From IMG/VR virus record IMGVR_UViG_3300042515_002525, positions 1-56,692 of that record: a stretch of DNA of 56,692 nt, one strand, 5' to 3'. Source of the DNA: a virus. Below, one piece after another: positions 19,201 through 28,863 of this stretch (the stretch's first letter is position 1; every line of letters starts with the position of its first letter). The translations under genes were made by a program, and so were the position numbers. The notes beneath the pieces were generated by a model that worked only from the letters and a program-made list of their open reading frames with translations, made no database searches and was not told the DNA's origin.

Positions 19201-21146
19201 GTGGATCCGTTCGTAACGCTGCCTGTAAAAGAAACATTCAGGCTTGTTGAAGAAGCTACGGTGAGGGTTACGCCTGTTGGGGCATTTGCCGCTGCGCCGA
19301 CCATCAATCCAGATGTAAACGTGCCTGTTTCACTGTTTCCAGCTCCGCTAGTAGCGTACACAGCTGCATAGTATGTTGTTCCGTTCGATAATCCTGTAAT
19401 AGCAGTGTTTCCGACACTCACAGCCACGTCCTGTCTACCAGGCACAACAGTAGAAAGTCCTGAGTTTGTATATAGTGTATATCTGTATCCTGTGATTGCA
19501 GACCCTCTCGCTGTTGAGGCTGCAAAGCTTAGAGTTAGTCCTCCATTTACAGCAGAACCGAGCGTTACACTTGCTGGGGCTGTAGGTGTAGTAAATGGTG
19601 TCGCTCCTGCCGTGAATGATCCCGCCGTTCCATTTCCTCGCGCTGTGGTTGCGTATACTCTCGCATAATAGGTCGTACCGTTAGCCAAGCCAGAAATAAC
19701 AGTGCCACTAGGTGATGCTCCTGCCACATCTGTTTTGCCTGCCACGGCAGCTGTCAGAGCAGCATCGGTATACAATGTATAATTATACCCTGTAATAGCT
19801 TCTCCTTGAGCTGTTGCTGCTCCGAAAGTGAGTGTAAGTACTCCGTTGCCTGCCGAACCCAGCGACACACTTGTTGGAGCTGTAGGAAATTCGAATGGGT
19901 ATGCGCTAACAGCGCTACCTGTTCCTGCTCCTAGGGCTGAAGTTGCCCATACATTGACATAATAGGTTGTTCCGTTTGTGAGGCCAGTAATAGAGTTAGT
20001 GCCTACCGCAGCAGCTACATTTACCTTGCCTGCGACCGCCGCTGTAAGTCCTGGGTCAGTGAACACAGAGTATTGATAGCCTGTGATAGCTGCTCCTTGA
20101 GCTGTTGCTGCTCCAAAAGAGAGCGAGAGTGATTGTGATGCTGACCGAGTTAACGTCACGCTCGTCGGAGCCGACGGAACCGTTGTAGGAGTTCCAGAAG
20201 CACTAGCATAGTCGCCATAGCTTGCATTAGAGCTATATACTCTCGCTCTTACATAGTATGTCGTTCCATTAACGAACAAAGCATTCGTAAGAGTTACAGT
20301 TGTGTTTGTTGTTGTTACTGCAGAGTAGCTTCCTACGATGTTTGTAAGTCCGCTATTACTATACACGGAATACTCAAACGAACCAAAAGTAGAATGATTT
20401 AAAGTTGTGGATGTCTGTGTGGGGAATGTAACTACCAGAGTATTGGATGTTCCGTTACCAGCAACAGTCATGCCAGAAGGAGCCTGAGGAGGAGCGTAGG
20501 GAAATGCTCCTGCTGAAGAGGCTGGCGAACTATCTCCAGAACTCAGCGTTCTTACAAATACTCTAGCATAGTATGTTGTTCCATTATTTAAATTTGAATT
20601 TGTTACAGTTACAGTTTTAGCCTGTGCAGGCGTAGCCACGTTACTTAATCCTGCTACAGGAGTTGTGTATGCTGCATCGCTAAATATTGTATATATAAAC
20701 TCCGACAAGGTCCCTCCGTTAAGGTACGTGTTTCCTGCTCCTGTACCAAAAGTAATCACCAGCGTACGAGCTGTACCATTCCCTGCTAGACTTATTGTGT
20801 TTGGAGCTGATGGAAGTATTCCTAGTGTTGTGTTCGAGGAGTTCGAGCCTAGGGTGTTTGCTCTGTTTGTGACTTTTGCATAATATGTAGCAATATCTGC
20901 AGTTCCTGCATTGGCCAGCAAAGTCGGATTAGATGTAAATGGCAGGGTATTCGCTGTGCTTGTAGCGAGAACTGTAGAGAACCCTGTTTTATACCATTCT
21001 ATAACAATAGGCAGTGTTCCGTTATTTACGGTGATACTCGGAGCAAAAGCACTGTTTAGCCCTACGTTCGTATTGGCTGCTGGTTGAGCACTAATATTTG
21101 GAACAATATTTAGTGCTTTTGCTCTTCCTCCAGGAAATCTAGGCAT
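16215..21146 (-). CDS. Giant fibronectin type III array protein
   Basis: 1643 residues made of about fourteen FN3-type repeats of 90-100 residues, each with a proline-led start (APSSVTL, APTSVSL), a central [LIF][ST]F strand and a G-T-x-Y-Y/F-A-x-V ending strand (for example NGTTYYARV, TGTTYFADV, AGTTYYAEV). A short N-terminal Ig-like region precedes them. The C-terminal 150 residues differ: Cys-rich and Gly-rich, ending in a Gly-Gly-Ser-Gly-Cys segment. FN3 arrays in phages occur on virion surface and tail proteins and help adhesion. The first third of the repeats is more uniform, suggesting recent duplication. Ends 4 bases from the collagen-like gene upstream. Confidence 0.85.
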   Translation of the reverse strand: MPRFPGGRAKALNIVPNISAQPAANTNVGLNSAFAPSITVNNGTLPIVIEWYKTGFSTVLATSTANTLPFTSNPTLLANAGTADIATYYAKVTNRANTLGSNSSNTTLGILPSAPNTISLAGNGTARTLVITFGTGAGNTYLNGGTLSEFIYTIFSDAAYTTPVAGLSNVATPAQAKTVTVTNSNLNNGTTYYARVFVRTLSSGDSSPASSAGAFPYAPPQAPSGMTVAGNGTSNTLVVTFPTQTSTTLNHSTFGSFEYSVYSNSGLTNIVGSYSAVTTTNTTVTLTNALFVNGTTYYVRARVYSSNASYGDYASASGTPTTVPSAPTSVTLTRSASQSLSLSFGAATAQGAAITGYQYSVFTDPGLTAAVAGKVNVAAAVGTNSITGLTNGTTYYVNVWATSALGAGTGSAVSAYPFEFPTAPTSVSLGSAGNGVLTLTFGAATAQGEAITGYNYTLYTDAALTAAVAGKTDVAGASPSGTVISGLANGTTYYARVYATTARGNGTAGSFTAGATPFTTPTAPASVTLGSAVNGGLTLSFAASTARGSAITGYRYTLYTNSGLSTVVPGRQDVAVSVGNTAITGLSNGTTYYAAVYATSGAGNSETGTFTSGLMVGAAANAPTGVTLTVASSTSLNVSFTGSVTNGSTINSYVLTLRTVAASTGPAVPAYSGVTITSGAVLTGLVTGTTYFADVVANYTFGGSTANTAAGSSSGVTCAVAPAAPSSVTLAAASSTSVTLSFVTGVTNGATINNYTYSLRAGASYAVSSYVAGQQNISTTATSGIPITGLSTGTTYYAEVKTNYTVNGVAGSTGVTVSSGVTTVGVPSAPSSITLAATSGTTMSLTFTPGSLNGSTLTNYSYSLKRSSDNVVVSGPTTTSSTSGIGISGLTAGTTYYAEVWTNSNLGEGARGTSTAVLCAAAPSAPSGVTLTVASATSMTLSFTPGATNGSTLQTNPYNYTINVGSVSGTQQASGSTSSTSGISITGLTTGTAYFASVYTASTNFGNSASASSSGVVCAIAPAAPTSVLLSRIAGSSTSLSLSFVAGSTNGSTLTASPYRYILYSGAIGGTVAVSDSGTTSSPITIGGLTAGTTYTARMYTASSNAGNSAFADFTAGTLCAAAPSATAANYTLTNGTSNQITFNWGSVFTANGSAITGYTYTVYNSGGVVVAGPTSAGTNTSITQTGLNNGTQYYIIVSATNAAGSTSAQSNNVACIGAPAFTGSFSNTNGTSGQVTFNWGSVFSNNGSSITGYNYTVRTSGGTVVAGPTSTTNSSVTITGLSNGTDYNITVTATNGAGTSAGAQSGNIVCRGVPSGTISYLFTRGNQQLTFSWSGWNTNGAAILDYTYTFYTSPGNAVVAGPTTTTNTSATATGLTNGTNYYISVSARNAAGSSTAIASDWVTVCTVPGVSGNMTYTKAAGTITLNWDAPAVTGGCLIQGYKVRLRNGATVVSDWTTVTNRTTTYTGVPDGQNYTADLIAYSAAGDGATNTYTGILSFVTIVAPAGTPVPVSMTYYIGNNWRTTRVNFSGATGFGTASVVTGMTVTGCPSNNGSWLGQSWSCFGGSSGFTVNNANSSSVLISWGGNVNCGSGFTNASLCVKAKFTNSAGEGAETAPFRVESYGQSTTILYSTLGGSGCLNGC

Positions 21147-21150
21147 AGGG

Positions 21151-24100
21151 TTATACGATAAGATCTCCGCTCAGTACCCACACAGCAGGAGTTGTTGATA
21201 CACAATGAAGCACAGCAGTCGAATACTGCTGGGCAAGTTTATATCTCCCTCCTGCAGAAACAACGCCGTTTGCCGAGGAGACAGTGTGAAGCGCACTCGC
21301 AGAACCATTAACTAGAATTATTTGCGTTCCTTGAGCAACATTTGTAGCTACAGGTGCGGTGATTGTGACTGCGCTTGTTCCTGTGTAGTATACTGTGTTG
21401 TTTGCATCTGTCGTCTGCAGTGCGTCGGTTGTGCCAGAACTTACTGTTCTGGTGCTCGGAGCACTATATGGGCCTGTACTTCCCTGAAGTCCTGTGGCTC
21501 CAAATACTCCTGTAGCTCCCACTAGTCCTGTTGCCCCTACCGCACCTGTGGCCCCTACTAGCCCGGTAGCACCCTGAAGTCCTGTAGCTCCTGCTGACCC
21601 GCCAGGTCCTGTAGATCCTTGAATTCCAGTTGCTCCAGTTAATCCGGTTGCTCCTTGAACTCCTGTGGCTCCAGAGCCTGTGGCTCCTTGCGGACCTGTG
21701 GCTCCTGTGGCTCCATTATTAGCTGTCTTTGCATTCACAATACTAGCCTCAATCGTTGTGGTAGTATTGGGAATCATTGTCGCGTTCCCTGCTGCACTGT
21801 TGTACATAGAGAACATGTATCCAGAGTATTTTGTTCCTCTGTATACACTGACCAGGAAAGGGCCTCTGTATAAATTTCCTTGATAGAAGGACAATGGACG
21901 AGCCAATACAGTAGGAGCTGTGACCGCTGTGTTGGCTCCTATGCTGAGAGTTGTGTTTGTTGTGTATGTCGAGGAACTAAAGCTTACTAGCAACCCTGCA
22001 GCTATATTCACATTATTGCTCGTGGTACATGTGACTGCATTATTCGTTACCGTGGCTCCTGCAGTCAAATTAACCAAATTATTAACAGTATATGGTGCGC
22101 CTGTTCCTGAGACGATGAATGTGTTCGGAGGTATCCCTGCTCCTTGAATAAATGTGCCTGCAGGCAGAATATTGCCTCCAGTTGTTGAGAAAGAGGTCGT
22201 ATTCGTTGCTGTTGCTGACACTGTGGTGCTCAGTGAATATGTAACAGCTGTGACTGTTGTTCCTGCTGGAATACCTAATCCTTGAATTCCAACACCTACA
22301 GTGAGAGGAGTTCCACTGCAGTTATTCAAACTAAGTGAGTTTGTTGTGCTTGTTGTTGTAACAGTGCCGTAGAACGTGTTGTTTGTGCTTGCGATGTATA
22401 TGTTGTTTGCTCCTCCAACACCCAGAAGATATGAGTTGAGACTGAGAGGAGTTCCAGCTCCGTTACTCATGGTCAGTGTTGTGGTCGAGCTGGCAGCAGC
22501 AAGTCCTGTGTAGTTAGAGCCTGCACAAACAACCTTCCACAAACCTCTCTGTGCTGGAGTTGTTGTTTGTGCTCCCAGCAGAACCAAATCGTTAGCTAGT
22601 ACCGTGTAGCCATCTATTACAAGAGGACCTGCTGCGGTATAAAGCTGATTTGCAGTTGTCGTAGCAGCAATATTGGTTTCGCTATAGGCTGCAGCATAGT
22701 ATAATGAAGCAGGAGAGAATCCTGTTGCTCCTGGGATAGTTCCTCCATAAGGAAGCTGTTCGCTAACAAGGTTAGTTCTAGCGACGTTATTTGTTACGTT
22801 GGAAAACGGGGTACTTCCTGTAACATAAAGCGTATTACTATCCCATTCTACAGCGTGAGCAGCTGGAGTCTGTAATAGCACGCCAGCCTGAAATCCAATA
22901 GGAGATCCTGTGGTAGAACCTGGAGCGAATGTCTGTCTTGCTATATATGTGTTGCCTGCAGTTGTGGTATTGGTTGATCTCTGCCCTATGACTACTGTGC
23001 TGATACCTGTATTACCCACAACAATGTCTGAGTTTACAGTAGCAGAATATACATTGTATATATAGTTTACTCTAGTTGATCCGAAGCGTACATAGGCCAA
23101 AACACCACTTCTGACTGTGCCTTTATACCACGGAGGTCTCTCAAACGTAGCAGGCGTTCCTGCTCCTCCAAGAGAAGTAATAATCCAAAAACCATTTTGA
23201 ATATTGCTTGTCTGGGCAGTAAATAGAATGACAGAATTAACCGGCGGACTATACGCCGTATCAAAGGTGATCGGCGAGGCTAGATTGCCTGTGGCGTACG
23301 TGTCTCCTGTCATCACACCTGATAGGTTTCCTATCTGTGCGACGTTAACATAGTATATGGGACTGTTTAGGGCATTTAATGCCTCATAAATTCCTGTTGC
23401 TCCTGTTCCTCCTGAACCTATGGATACAGGAAGAGTTACTCCTGGACCTGTAGCTCCCTGAGCTCCTGTAGCTCCCTGAGCTCCTGTAGCTCCAACCAAT
23501 CCTCCAGACACAGGAGCAAAAAGAACAGCGTCATTGTTATTGAATTCGGCTGTTCCTCCGGTAAGGGTAACAGGAAGAAGTATATAATTATTATCAACTA
23601 GTGTAGGAGCAGCATTTACAGTCCATCTCTGAGACTTGCTAGAATCCGTCTTTTGTTGAATCACAAAAACGTCGTCTTTCTTTAGCAGAGCCAAAAACAT
23701 ATCAATGTCGTTATTAGAGACATCTTTATGTGACACTAGTATGCTAGTAGCTGCAATTTGAGTGGCTGTGTTATAATATATATGTCCTCCTGTGACACTA
23801 AATGTACCTACAGGGGTAGGAAAAACAGCGGTATCTATTTGATAGTTGTAAAAGCTTGTCGACTGGCCTGCAGGTCCCTGAGACCCAGTCGCTCCTTGTG
23901 CTCCAGTCGCTCCTTGTGCTCCAGTCGCTCCAGTTGCTCCTGCAGACCCGACGATGCTAAAAGTCCACGGAGTAAGCGTTCCTGTACCTGCCGCAACATC
24001 AACAGACAAAGTTAAAGCAGTTCCAGCGAAAGCCGTAATAGTGCCTTCCATGTAGTTTTCAGGAGAGGCTGTGTGTGCGGCACGAACACGACTTCCCACA

Positions 24101-24945
24101 TTAAACGCGGTAGCTGACGATCCGAGACTTGTTGTAAACGCTTTGTTCCCTGTACCTATAGTGAGACTCGATGCTGAGGTTAGTCCTGCATGCCCTAGTC
24201 CGGTACTTCCTGTGCTTCCTTGTAGTCCTGTGGCTCCTTGCACTCCAGTAGCTCCAGAGCCAGTCGCTCCTTGAGGTCCAGTAGAACCTTGTATACCTGT
24301 GGCTCCTTGCACGCCAGTGCTTCCTGTGCTTCCTTGTAGCCCTGTGCTTCCCTGGAGTCCTGTGCTTCCCTGCGTTCCTGTAGCACCTTGCACTCCAGTG
24401 CTTCCTGTACTTCCCTGGAGTCCTGTACTTCCCTGCAGTCCTGTGCTTCCTTGCAGACCTGTGCTTCCTTGAATCCCTGTACTTCCTGTTGATCCGGTTA
24501 TTCCAGTACTTCCTGTGCTGCCTTGTAGTCCTGTACTTCCTTGCAGACCTGTGCTTCCGGTGCTTCCTTGCACTCCAGTAGATCCTTGCACTCCAGTACT
24601 TCCAGTACTTCCTGTACTTCCTTGAATCCCTGTACTTCCTGTTGCTCCGTTAGGAGGTCCCTGGTCTCCTTTTTGCCCTGTAGCTCCAGTTACACCGGTA
24701 CTTCCCTGAAGTCCGGTAGCTCCCTGAATCCCTGTTGCTCCAGTGCTTCCTTGCCTCCCAGCTCCTGCTCCAGGAGTCCAGCTAGCTCCATCCCAGGTCA
24801 TTGCCTGACCAGGAGAAGGACTCACATCAGCAAGCGGTCTTCCTTGAATTTTAACAACTTTTGTGGACGTTCCATCTGAAGCGGCAACCACATCGCCGAT
24901 TAGATCAAGCATTCCTGCGTCTGGCTTGTTAAATGGAGTACTCAT
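21151..24945 (-). CDS. Collagen-like fibre protein, 1264 residues
   Basis: N-terminus (about 1-62) ends [20 protein letters not shown], an attachment-type segment common before collagen repeats in phage fibres. The main Gly-x-y block is about 63-250, dominated by GSTGLQ and GSTGIQ. Short collagen bridges at about 335-355, 485-500 and 1080-1155 join globular beta domains, including [10 protein letters not shown]...VGSRVRAAH (about 258-330), a known fibre module. The last 100 residues ([18 protein letters not shown]...[10 protein letters not shown]) form a compact beta domain seen in fibre tips. It follows the 737-residue collagen-like gene, 33 bases away. Confidence 0.85.
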   Translation of the reverse strand: MSTPFNKPDAGMLDLIGDVVAASDGTSTKVVKIQGRPLADVSPSPGQAMTWDGASWTPGAGAGRQGSTGATGIQGATGLQGSTGVTGATGQKGDQGPPNGATGSTGIQGSTGSTGSTGVQGSTGVQGSTGSTGLQGSTGLQGSTGSTGITGSTGSTGIQGSTGLQGSTGLQGSTGLQGSTGSTGVQGATGTQGSTGLQGSTGLQGSTGSTGVQGATGIQGSTGPQGATGSGATGVQGATGLQGSTGSTGLGHAGLTSASSLTIGTGNKAFTTSLGSSATAFNVGSRVRAAHTASPENYMEGTITAFAGTALTLSVDVAAGTGTLTPWTFSIVGSAGATGATGAQGATGAQGATGSQGPAGQSTSFYNYQIDTAVFPTPVGTFSVTGGHIYYNTATQIAATSILVSHKDVSNNDIDMFLALLKKDDVFVIQQKTDSSKSQRWTVNAAPTLVDNNYILLPVTLTGGTAEFNNNDAVLFAPVSGGLVGATGAQGATGAQGATGPGVTLPVSIGSGGTGATGIYEALNALNSPIYYVNVAQIGNLSGVMTGDTYATGNLASPITFDTAYSPPVNSVILFTAQTSNIQNGFWIITSLGGAGTPATFERPPWYKGTVRSGVLAYVRFGSTRVNYIYNVYSATVNSDIVVGNTGISTVVIGQRSTNTTTAGNTYIARQTFAPGSTTGSPIGFQAGVLLQTPAAHAVEWDSNTLYVTGSTPFSNVTNNVARTNLVSEQLPYGGTIPGATGFSPASLYYAAAYSETNIAATTTANQLYTAAGPLVIDGYTVLANDLVLLGAQTTTPAQRGLWKVVCAGSNYTGLAAASSTTTLTMSNGAGTPLSLNSYLLGVGGANNIYIASTNNTFYGTVTTTSTTNSLSLNNCSGTPLTVGVGIQGLGIPAGTTVTAVTYSLSTTVSATATNTTSFSTTGGNILPAGTFIQGAGIPPNTFIVSGTGAPYTVNNLVNLTAGATVTNNAVTCTTSNNVNIAAGLLVSFSSSTYTTNTTLSIGANTAVTAPTVLARPLSFYQGNLYRGPFLVSVYRGTKYSGYMFSMYNSAAGNATMIPNTTTTIEASIVNAKTANNGATGATGPQGATGSGATGVQGATGLTGATGIQGSTGPGGSAGATGLQGATGLVGATGAVGATGLVGATGVFGATGLQGSTGPYSAPSTRTVSSGTTDALQTTDANNTVYYTGTSAVTITAPVATNVAQGTQIILVNGSASALHTVSSANGVVSAGGRYKLAQQYSTAVLHCVSTTPAVWVLSGDLIV
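24199..24757 (-). repeat. Collagen-encoding repeat tract in the 1264-residue fibre
   Basis: About 560 bases of Gly-x-y coding repeats, mostly GlySerThr-GlyLeuGln units with very low diversity. Further short tracts of the same type lie near 21475-21713, 23448-23498 and 23875-23945 in the same gene. Confidence 0.85.
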
Positions 24946-24978
24946 GAAGGATATATTAACTAGTTAAATTTATTAAAG

Positions 24979-27192
24979 CTACACATAATTTATATGGTTA
25001 GCTACCAGGGAAAACTCTCCTGATGTGTTTTTAATTATTGTAAACGCATAAAAGTCTATGCCTGCCATACTGCCTGTTGGATTTGCTCCGTTAGGCCATA
25101 AAGGATTAGCAACGCTTCCATTTATAGATATGCTGTCGAACACAGTTGTTCCTGTACTTACATCAGCAAAAACAAAAAGAGAAAAACTCACAACTTGGTT
25201 CGCATTTAGTCCTGTAGGTGTGGTCACATTTAATGTGTAGGCGGTGTTTACGGCCTGCAGACTAAATATCTGTGATGAGTTAAGATTCAAAGAGACCACC
25301 CCTCTGGCTACCCCTACAGTGGGTCCTGCACTATTAGGAGCAGTGCTAGAAAGAACTTCATACACAGGAGGATTTAGCAAGCCTGAGAAAGATGCTGAAC
25401 CTCCAGCAACTCCACCAATCAGAGCTCTGACAGAAATAACACTGTTATTTAAAGGCACCGAAGACAGGGTTATTTGTCCTTTTGTAGGAAGCGTAGGATG
25501 CTGAATTACAGTAAAATTCAATCCAGGAATCTGATCTATTCCATCAATACTTACGAAATAGTTTGCCGGATCTGTTCCATTAAATCCGTCGAATGTAAAC
25601 GCTGATTGAAATCCATTACCTGTAATCTGAGTATTTACTGAGCCTGCTACAGCTGTAATGGAAATATACCCAGTGGCTCCCGTAGCTCCTGTTGGACCGC
25701 CTGCGGGTCCTGTGGCTCCTATTGGACCTGTACTGCCTGTAGCACCAACTCCAGTGGCTCCTGTAGATCCATGAGTTCCGGTAGCTCCCTGAATCCCTGT
25801 TGCCCCTGTAGCTCCTTCAGATCCTGTAGACCCTTGCGTCCCGGTACTTCCTTGTGATCCGGTTGCTCCGGTGCTTCCTTGAATTCCGGTAGCTCCCTGA
25901 GATCCTGTAGCTCCTTCAGATCCTGTAGACCCTTGAGCTCCTGTGCTTCCTGTGCTTCCTTGTGATCCAGTTGCTCCAGTACTTCCTTGAGTTCCAGTAG
26001 CACCTGTTTCGCCTGTGGCTCCCTGAGATCCAGTGCTTCCTTGTGACCCGGTTGCTCCAGTACTTCCTTGAGTTCCAGTAGCACCTGCAGCTCCTGTTGC
26101 GCCCGCACCTCCTGATCCTCCTTGAATTCCTTGAACTCCTGTCGCGCCTTGAGGACCTGTAGCTCCTGTAGCTCCTGCCCCAGTTGCGCCCTGTGTTCCG
26201 GTGGCCCCTTGAATACCAGTTGCTCCTGTTGCGCCAGCACCTGTAGCTCCCTCAGGACCAGTCGATCCTTGTATACCTGTAGCTCCTTGAACTCCTGTTG
26301 CGCCTGTTGCACCAGCACCTGTGGCTCCCTCAGGACCAGTAGCTCCCTGAATCCCTGTTGCTCCTGTAGGACCAGTAGCGCCTCCGCCAGGACCAGTAGC
26401 ACCTTGAATACCAGTCGCTCCTGTGGCTCCACCTGCATCACCACGATCTCCCTTCGATCCTGTGGCTCCCGTCAATCCTGTTGCACCTGTTTCTCCTGTA
26501 GCCCCTGTGGCTCCAAACCCTGTTGCACCTGTAGAACCTTGATTCCCGGTACTACCTGTACTGCCTTGAATCCCTGTGCTTCCCTGAAGTCCAGTAGCTC
26601 CGGTACTGCCTGCCAATCCTGTGGCTCCTGCTGTTCCAGTGCTTCCTACTAGCCCTGTAGCTCCGGTACTTCCTCCAGTTCCTGCTGTGCCAGTTGCTCC
26701 GGTTAATCCGGTTGCCCCTGTGCTTCCTGCTAATCCGGTACTGCCTGTGGCTCCCTGGGCTCCTGTACTTCCTGTACTTCCTGTTGATCCAGTTATTCCT
26801 GTACTGCCTGTGCTGCCTTGAGGTCCTGTACTTCCTTGTCGTCCGGTTGCTCCGGTTGCTCCTGTAAACCCTGCAAGTCCTGTCGCTCCTGTCGCACCGT
26901 TTCCTCCACCTCCACCGCTACCTGTACCTGTTACAACAAGATTTGATATATCTAGCAGGTTTTTCCAGACAATATCATTTGTCGTATACTTCCACTGAAT
27001 TGATGTTCCGTTGTTTCTTAGAGTGATCTCTCGACCGTCTTTTCCTGTACCTATAGCTCCGGCAATAGCCTGCTTCAACAAACCGAAGTCGACCTTTTTG
27101 GTTCTGCCGTTCTGCTCTAATATGAGCAGGTCAGGATTATTTACCACTGTCGCGGCAATAAGGTCAGCAATTTTCTCAGTAAGAACAACCAT
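24979..27192 (-). CDS. Collagen-like fibre protein, 737 residues
   Basis: N-terminal globular domain (about 1-92) ends with [19 protein letters not shown] and [10 protein letters not shown], a module found at the base of many phage fibres and collagen-like tail proteins. Residues about 93-505 are Gly-x-y repeats ([23 protein letters not shown]). A beta domain at about 515-610 ([15 protein letters not shown]...YFVSIDG) matches the paired domain in the fibre at 10220-11149. The end is a second beta domain ([17 protein letters not shown]...[11 protein letters not shown]) resembling the end of the protein at 7692-10151. Domain sharing points to shuffling among the fibre genes. Confidence 0.85.
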   Translation of the reverse strand: MVVLTEKIADLIAATVVNNPDLLILEQNGRTKKVDFGLLKQAIAGAIGTGKDGREITLRNNGTSIQWKYTTNDIVWKNLLDISNLVVTGTGSGGGGGNGATGATGLAGFTGATGATGRQGSTGPQGSTGSTGITGSTGSTGSTGAQGATGSTGLAGSTGATGLTGATGTAGTGGSTGATGLVGSTGTAGATGLAGSTGATGLQGSTGIQGSTGSTGNQGSTGATGFGATGATGETGATGLTGATGSKGDRGDAGGATGATGIQGATGPGGGATGPTGATGIQGATGPEGATGAGATGATGVQGATGIQGSTGPEGATGAGATGATGIQGATGTQGATGAGATGATGPQGATGVQGIQGGSGGAGATGAAGATGTQGSTGATGSQGSTGSQGATGETGATGTQGSTGATGSQGSTGSTGAQGSTGSEGATGSQGATGIQGSTGATGSQGSTGTQGSTGSEGATGATGIQGATGTHGSTGATGVGATGSTGPIGATGPAGGPTGATGATGYISITAVAGSVNTQITGNGFQSAFTFDGFNGTDPANYFVSIDGIDQIPGLNFTVIQHPTLPTKGQITLSSVPLNNSVISVRALIGGVAGGSASFSGLLNPPVYEVLSSTAPNSAGPTVGVARGVVSLNLNSSQIFSLQAVNTAYTLNVTTPTGLNANQVVSFSLFVFADVSTGTTVFDSISINGSVANPLWPNGANPTGSMAGIDFYAFTIIKNTSGEFSLVANHINYV
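25672..26910 (-). repeat. Collagen-encoding repeat tract in the 737-residue fibre
   Basis: About 1.2 kb of Gly-x-y coding repeats in which units such as [16 protein letters not shown] recur in tandem. Produces open frames in other frames that are not genes. Confidence 0.88.
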
Positions 27193-27261
27193 AAATAATA
27201 ACTATATGTTACTGTAGCCAGCAATAAATTTCAACCTTATTCAAAAGCAAACTATATAAGG

Positions 27262-28254
27262 CTAAAACCCATCATACAGTGTTTTCCATTTATTTAAAAC
27301 ACTGTTTTCTAGATTAGCTGTGATATCTTTAAAATATGGAGCTAATTTGTCTCTATCTATACTCTTTACTATTTCTGGAATATCTTCTTCAGATTCAAAA
27401 TAGAATCTCACACTCTTGTGTTCTGGATTGTACCATTCGCAGAGCTTAGCAAGATCTTCTGTAAGCATGCTTCCTCCTCCATGCCCTGTTAGATTGAATA
27501 GATAGTCTCCTTTGCTCAGCTCGAGAAGTCTCGAGATGGACGGAAGCACAACAGGAATACCTGCATGCAACGATTCAAAGACAAACAGCTTAGACATTGC
27601 ATCAGGCTGAGTAATATAGGCCTTGAAGCCAGAGAGCTCGGCTACATTCTTAAACTTTCCGTGATATACGCTGAGTTCTTTCGCTTTTAAACTTTGTCCA
27701 AGCAGAACATCGTTTCTATACCCTGGTACGATCATCTCTTTCTGCTCACTCTCAGCCTCTTTCCAGGAATGGCAAGGACTCTCTCCCTCTGGAATAGTGT
27801 CTCCCAAAGCTTTTCCTAATGGAGTAATTACAGGAGCAGACAGAACATCAATGCCTCGCTTCAAACACCATATCTTTTCCCAGAAAGTGTAGCATGCTAC
27901 TCTTACTTGAGGATGGTCCTTGTATCTGTTGAACAGTTCATAGAACTCAGGCTCGTGCCACATAGCATAGTCGAACCTGTTGCATATCCAGATAACGAGC
28001 TTTGATTTAAACTCATCCATGTGCTGCAGAATACATCTGGTGATTGCAGATGTATCTGACACAAGCACGTAGTCGTGAGAGTTGATAAGCTCTCTGTGCT
28101 GATTCCAGAAAGTTGATGCTATGTCTCTCGATACCGTATAGGCTCCAGGATAGAATGGGAGGTTCGTTACCTGAAATCCCAGAATGTTAAGTATGCTGTA
28201 CTGATCTTTAAAGCAGCCAGAATGGAAGGAAATGTGTAGAACTTTCATATTCAC
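27262..28254 (-). CDS. GT-B-type glycosyltransferase
   Basis: 330 residues. The N-terminus MKVLHISFHSGCFKDQYSIL is a Rossmann start, and a start at Met3 is equally possible. The mid-part has VLVSDTSAITRCIL and KLVIWICNRFDYAM. The C-terminal donor half contains ELSGFKAYITQPDAMSKLF and then VFESLHAGIPVVLPSISRL (about 218-237), matching the E-x-[LM]-x-x-G-x-P-V motif of GT-B enzymes. Donor and acceptor unknown. It closes the fibre/glycosyltransferase block at its upstream end, 69 bases before the 737-residue collagen-like gene on the same strand. Confidence 0.7.
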   Translation of the reverse strand: MNMKVLHISFHSGCFKDQYSILNILGFQVTNLPFYPGAYTVSRDIASTFWNQHRELINSHDYVLVSDTSAITRCILQHMDEFKSKLVIWICNRFDYAMWHEPEFYELFNRYKDHPQVRVACYTFWEKIWCLKRGIDVLSAPVITPLGKALGDTIPEGESPCHSWKEAESEQKEMIVPGYRNDVLLGQSLKAKELSVYHGKFKNVAELSGFKAYITQPDAMSKLFVFESLHAGIPVVLPSISRLLELSKGDYLFNLTGHGGGSMLTEDLAKLCEWYNPEHKSVRFYFESEEDIPEIVKSIDRDKLAPYFKDITANLENSVLNKWKTLYDGF

Positions 28255-28280
28255 TGAATCTACAGTGATATTCCTTCTTG

Positions 28281-28862
28281 TTACAATACAAAACGAGCCA
28301 GTCCTATTTTAGTTTTTTCTAGTTTCGAGTAGTAGTCTTCGTGCTCTTCGAGATGATCTTTCGCTATCTCTTTAGCCAGCCTAGCGTTTGTTGTATGCTC
28401 TTTCTCGTGCTCCTGCCCTTTTCGAAGTTCTTTTTTGTCGTATTCGCTGTCAGGCAGCTCGTCAGCCATGCCTCCAGAAAGCAGCTCTAGAGCTATCTTT
28501 AATGTGGGTGTTCGATGCTTCGGTATCTTGAATGTATCGTCTTTTGGAACACTAGGCTTATTCTCTTTCAGTCTCTTGTCTGTCAGTGGTTTTTCTTTAG
28601 CTGTATAGAGGTGATTAAAGTCAGCTGTCGGATCTGCGGCCAGTTTCTGCAATCCTAGCAATATAGAGGCAGCAAAACTATTTCCTGCCTCTCCCTTCTT
28701 CTCTGGAAGTTTAGAATGCTTTGTGGCTGCAAAGTCATGAAGCTGCTTCTCAGACATGCTGGAAGCAAGCTCATGTATTTTTTTGTCATAGCTGCCTTTG
28801 CCTCTTTTTGCACTAAGCGCCATACCAAACAGTCTTTGTTGTGCTTCGCTTTTAGCAGGCAT
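28281..28862 (-). CDS. Small protein with DUF3008-like N-terminus and DUF5661-like C-terminus
   Basis: 193 residues. The start MPAKSEAQQRLFGMALSAKRG is the pattern of DUF3008-type small proteins and of the N-termini of many phage internal proteins. The end, ELRKGQEHEKEHTTNARLAKEIAKDHL followed by EDYYSKLEK, has the conserved E-H-T...A-K-x-I-A-x-D-H-L...Y-Y-x-x-L pattern of DUF5661. Neither family has a known function. Between them are IALELLSGG and LLGLQKLAAD, the latter one of the Lys-x-Ala motifs shared by this gene cluster. One base separates it from the 829-residue gene. Confidence 0.6.
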   Translation of the reverse strand: MPAKSEAQQRLFGMALSAKRGKGSYDKKIHELASSMSEKQLHDFAATKHSKLPEKKGEAGNSFAASILLGLQKLAADPTADFNHLYTAKEKPLTDKRLKENKPSVPKDDTFKIPKHRTPTLKIALELLSGGMADELPDSEYDKKELRKGQEHEKEHTTNARLAKEIAKDHLEEHEDYYSKLEKTKIGLARFVL

Positions 28863-28863
28863 A

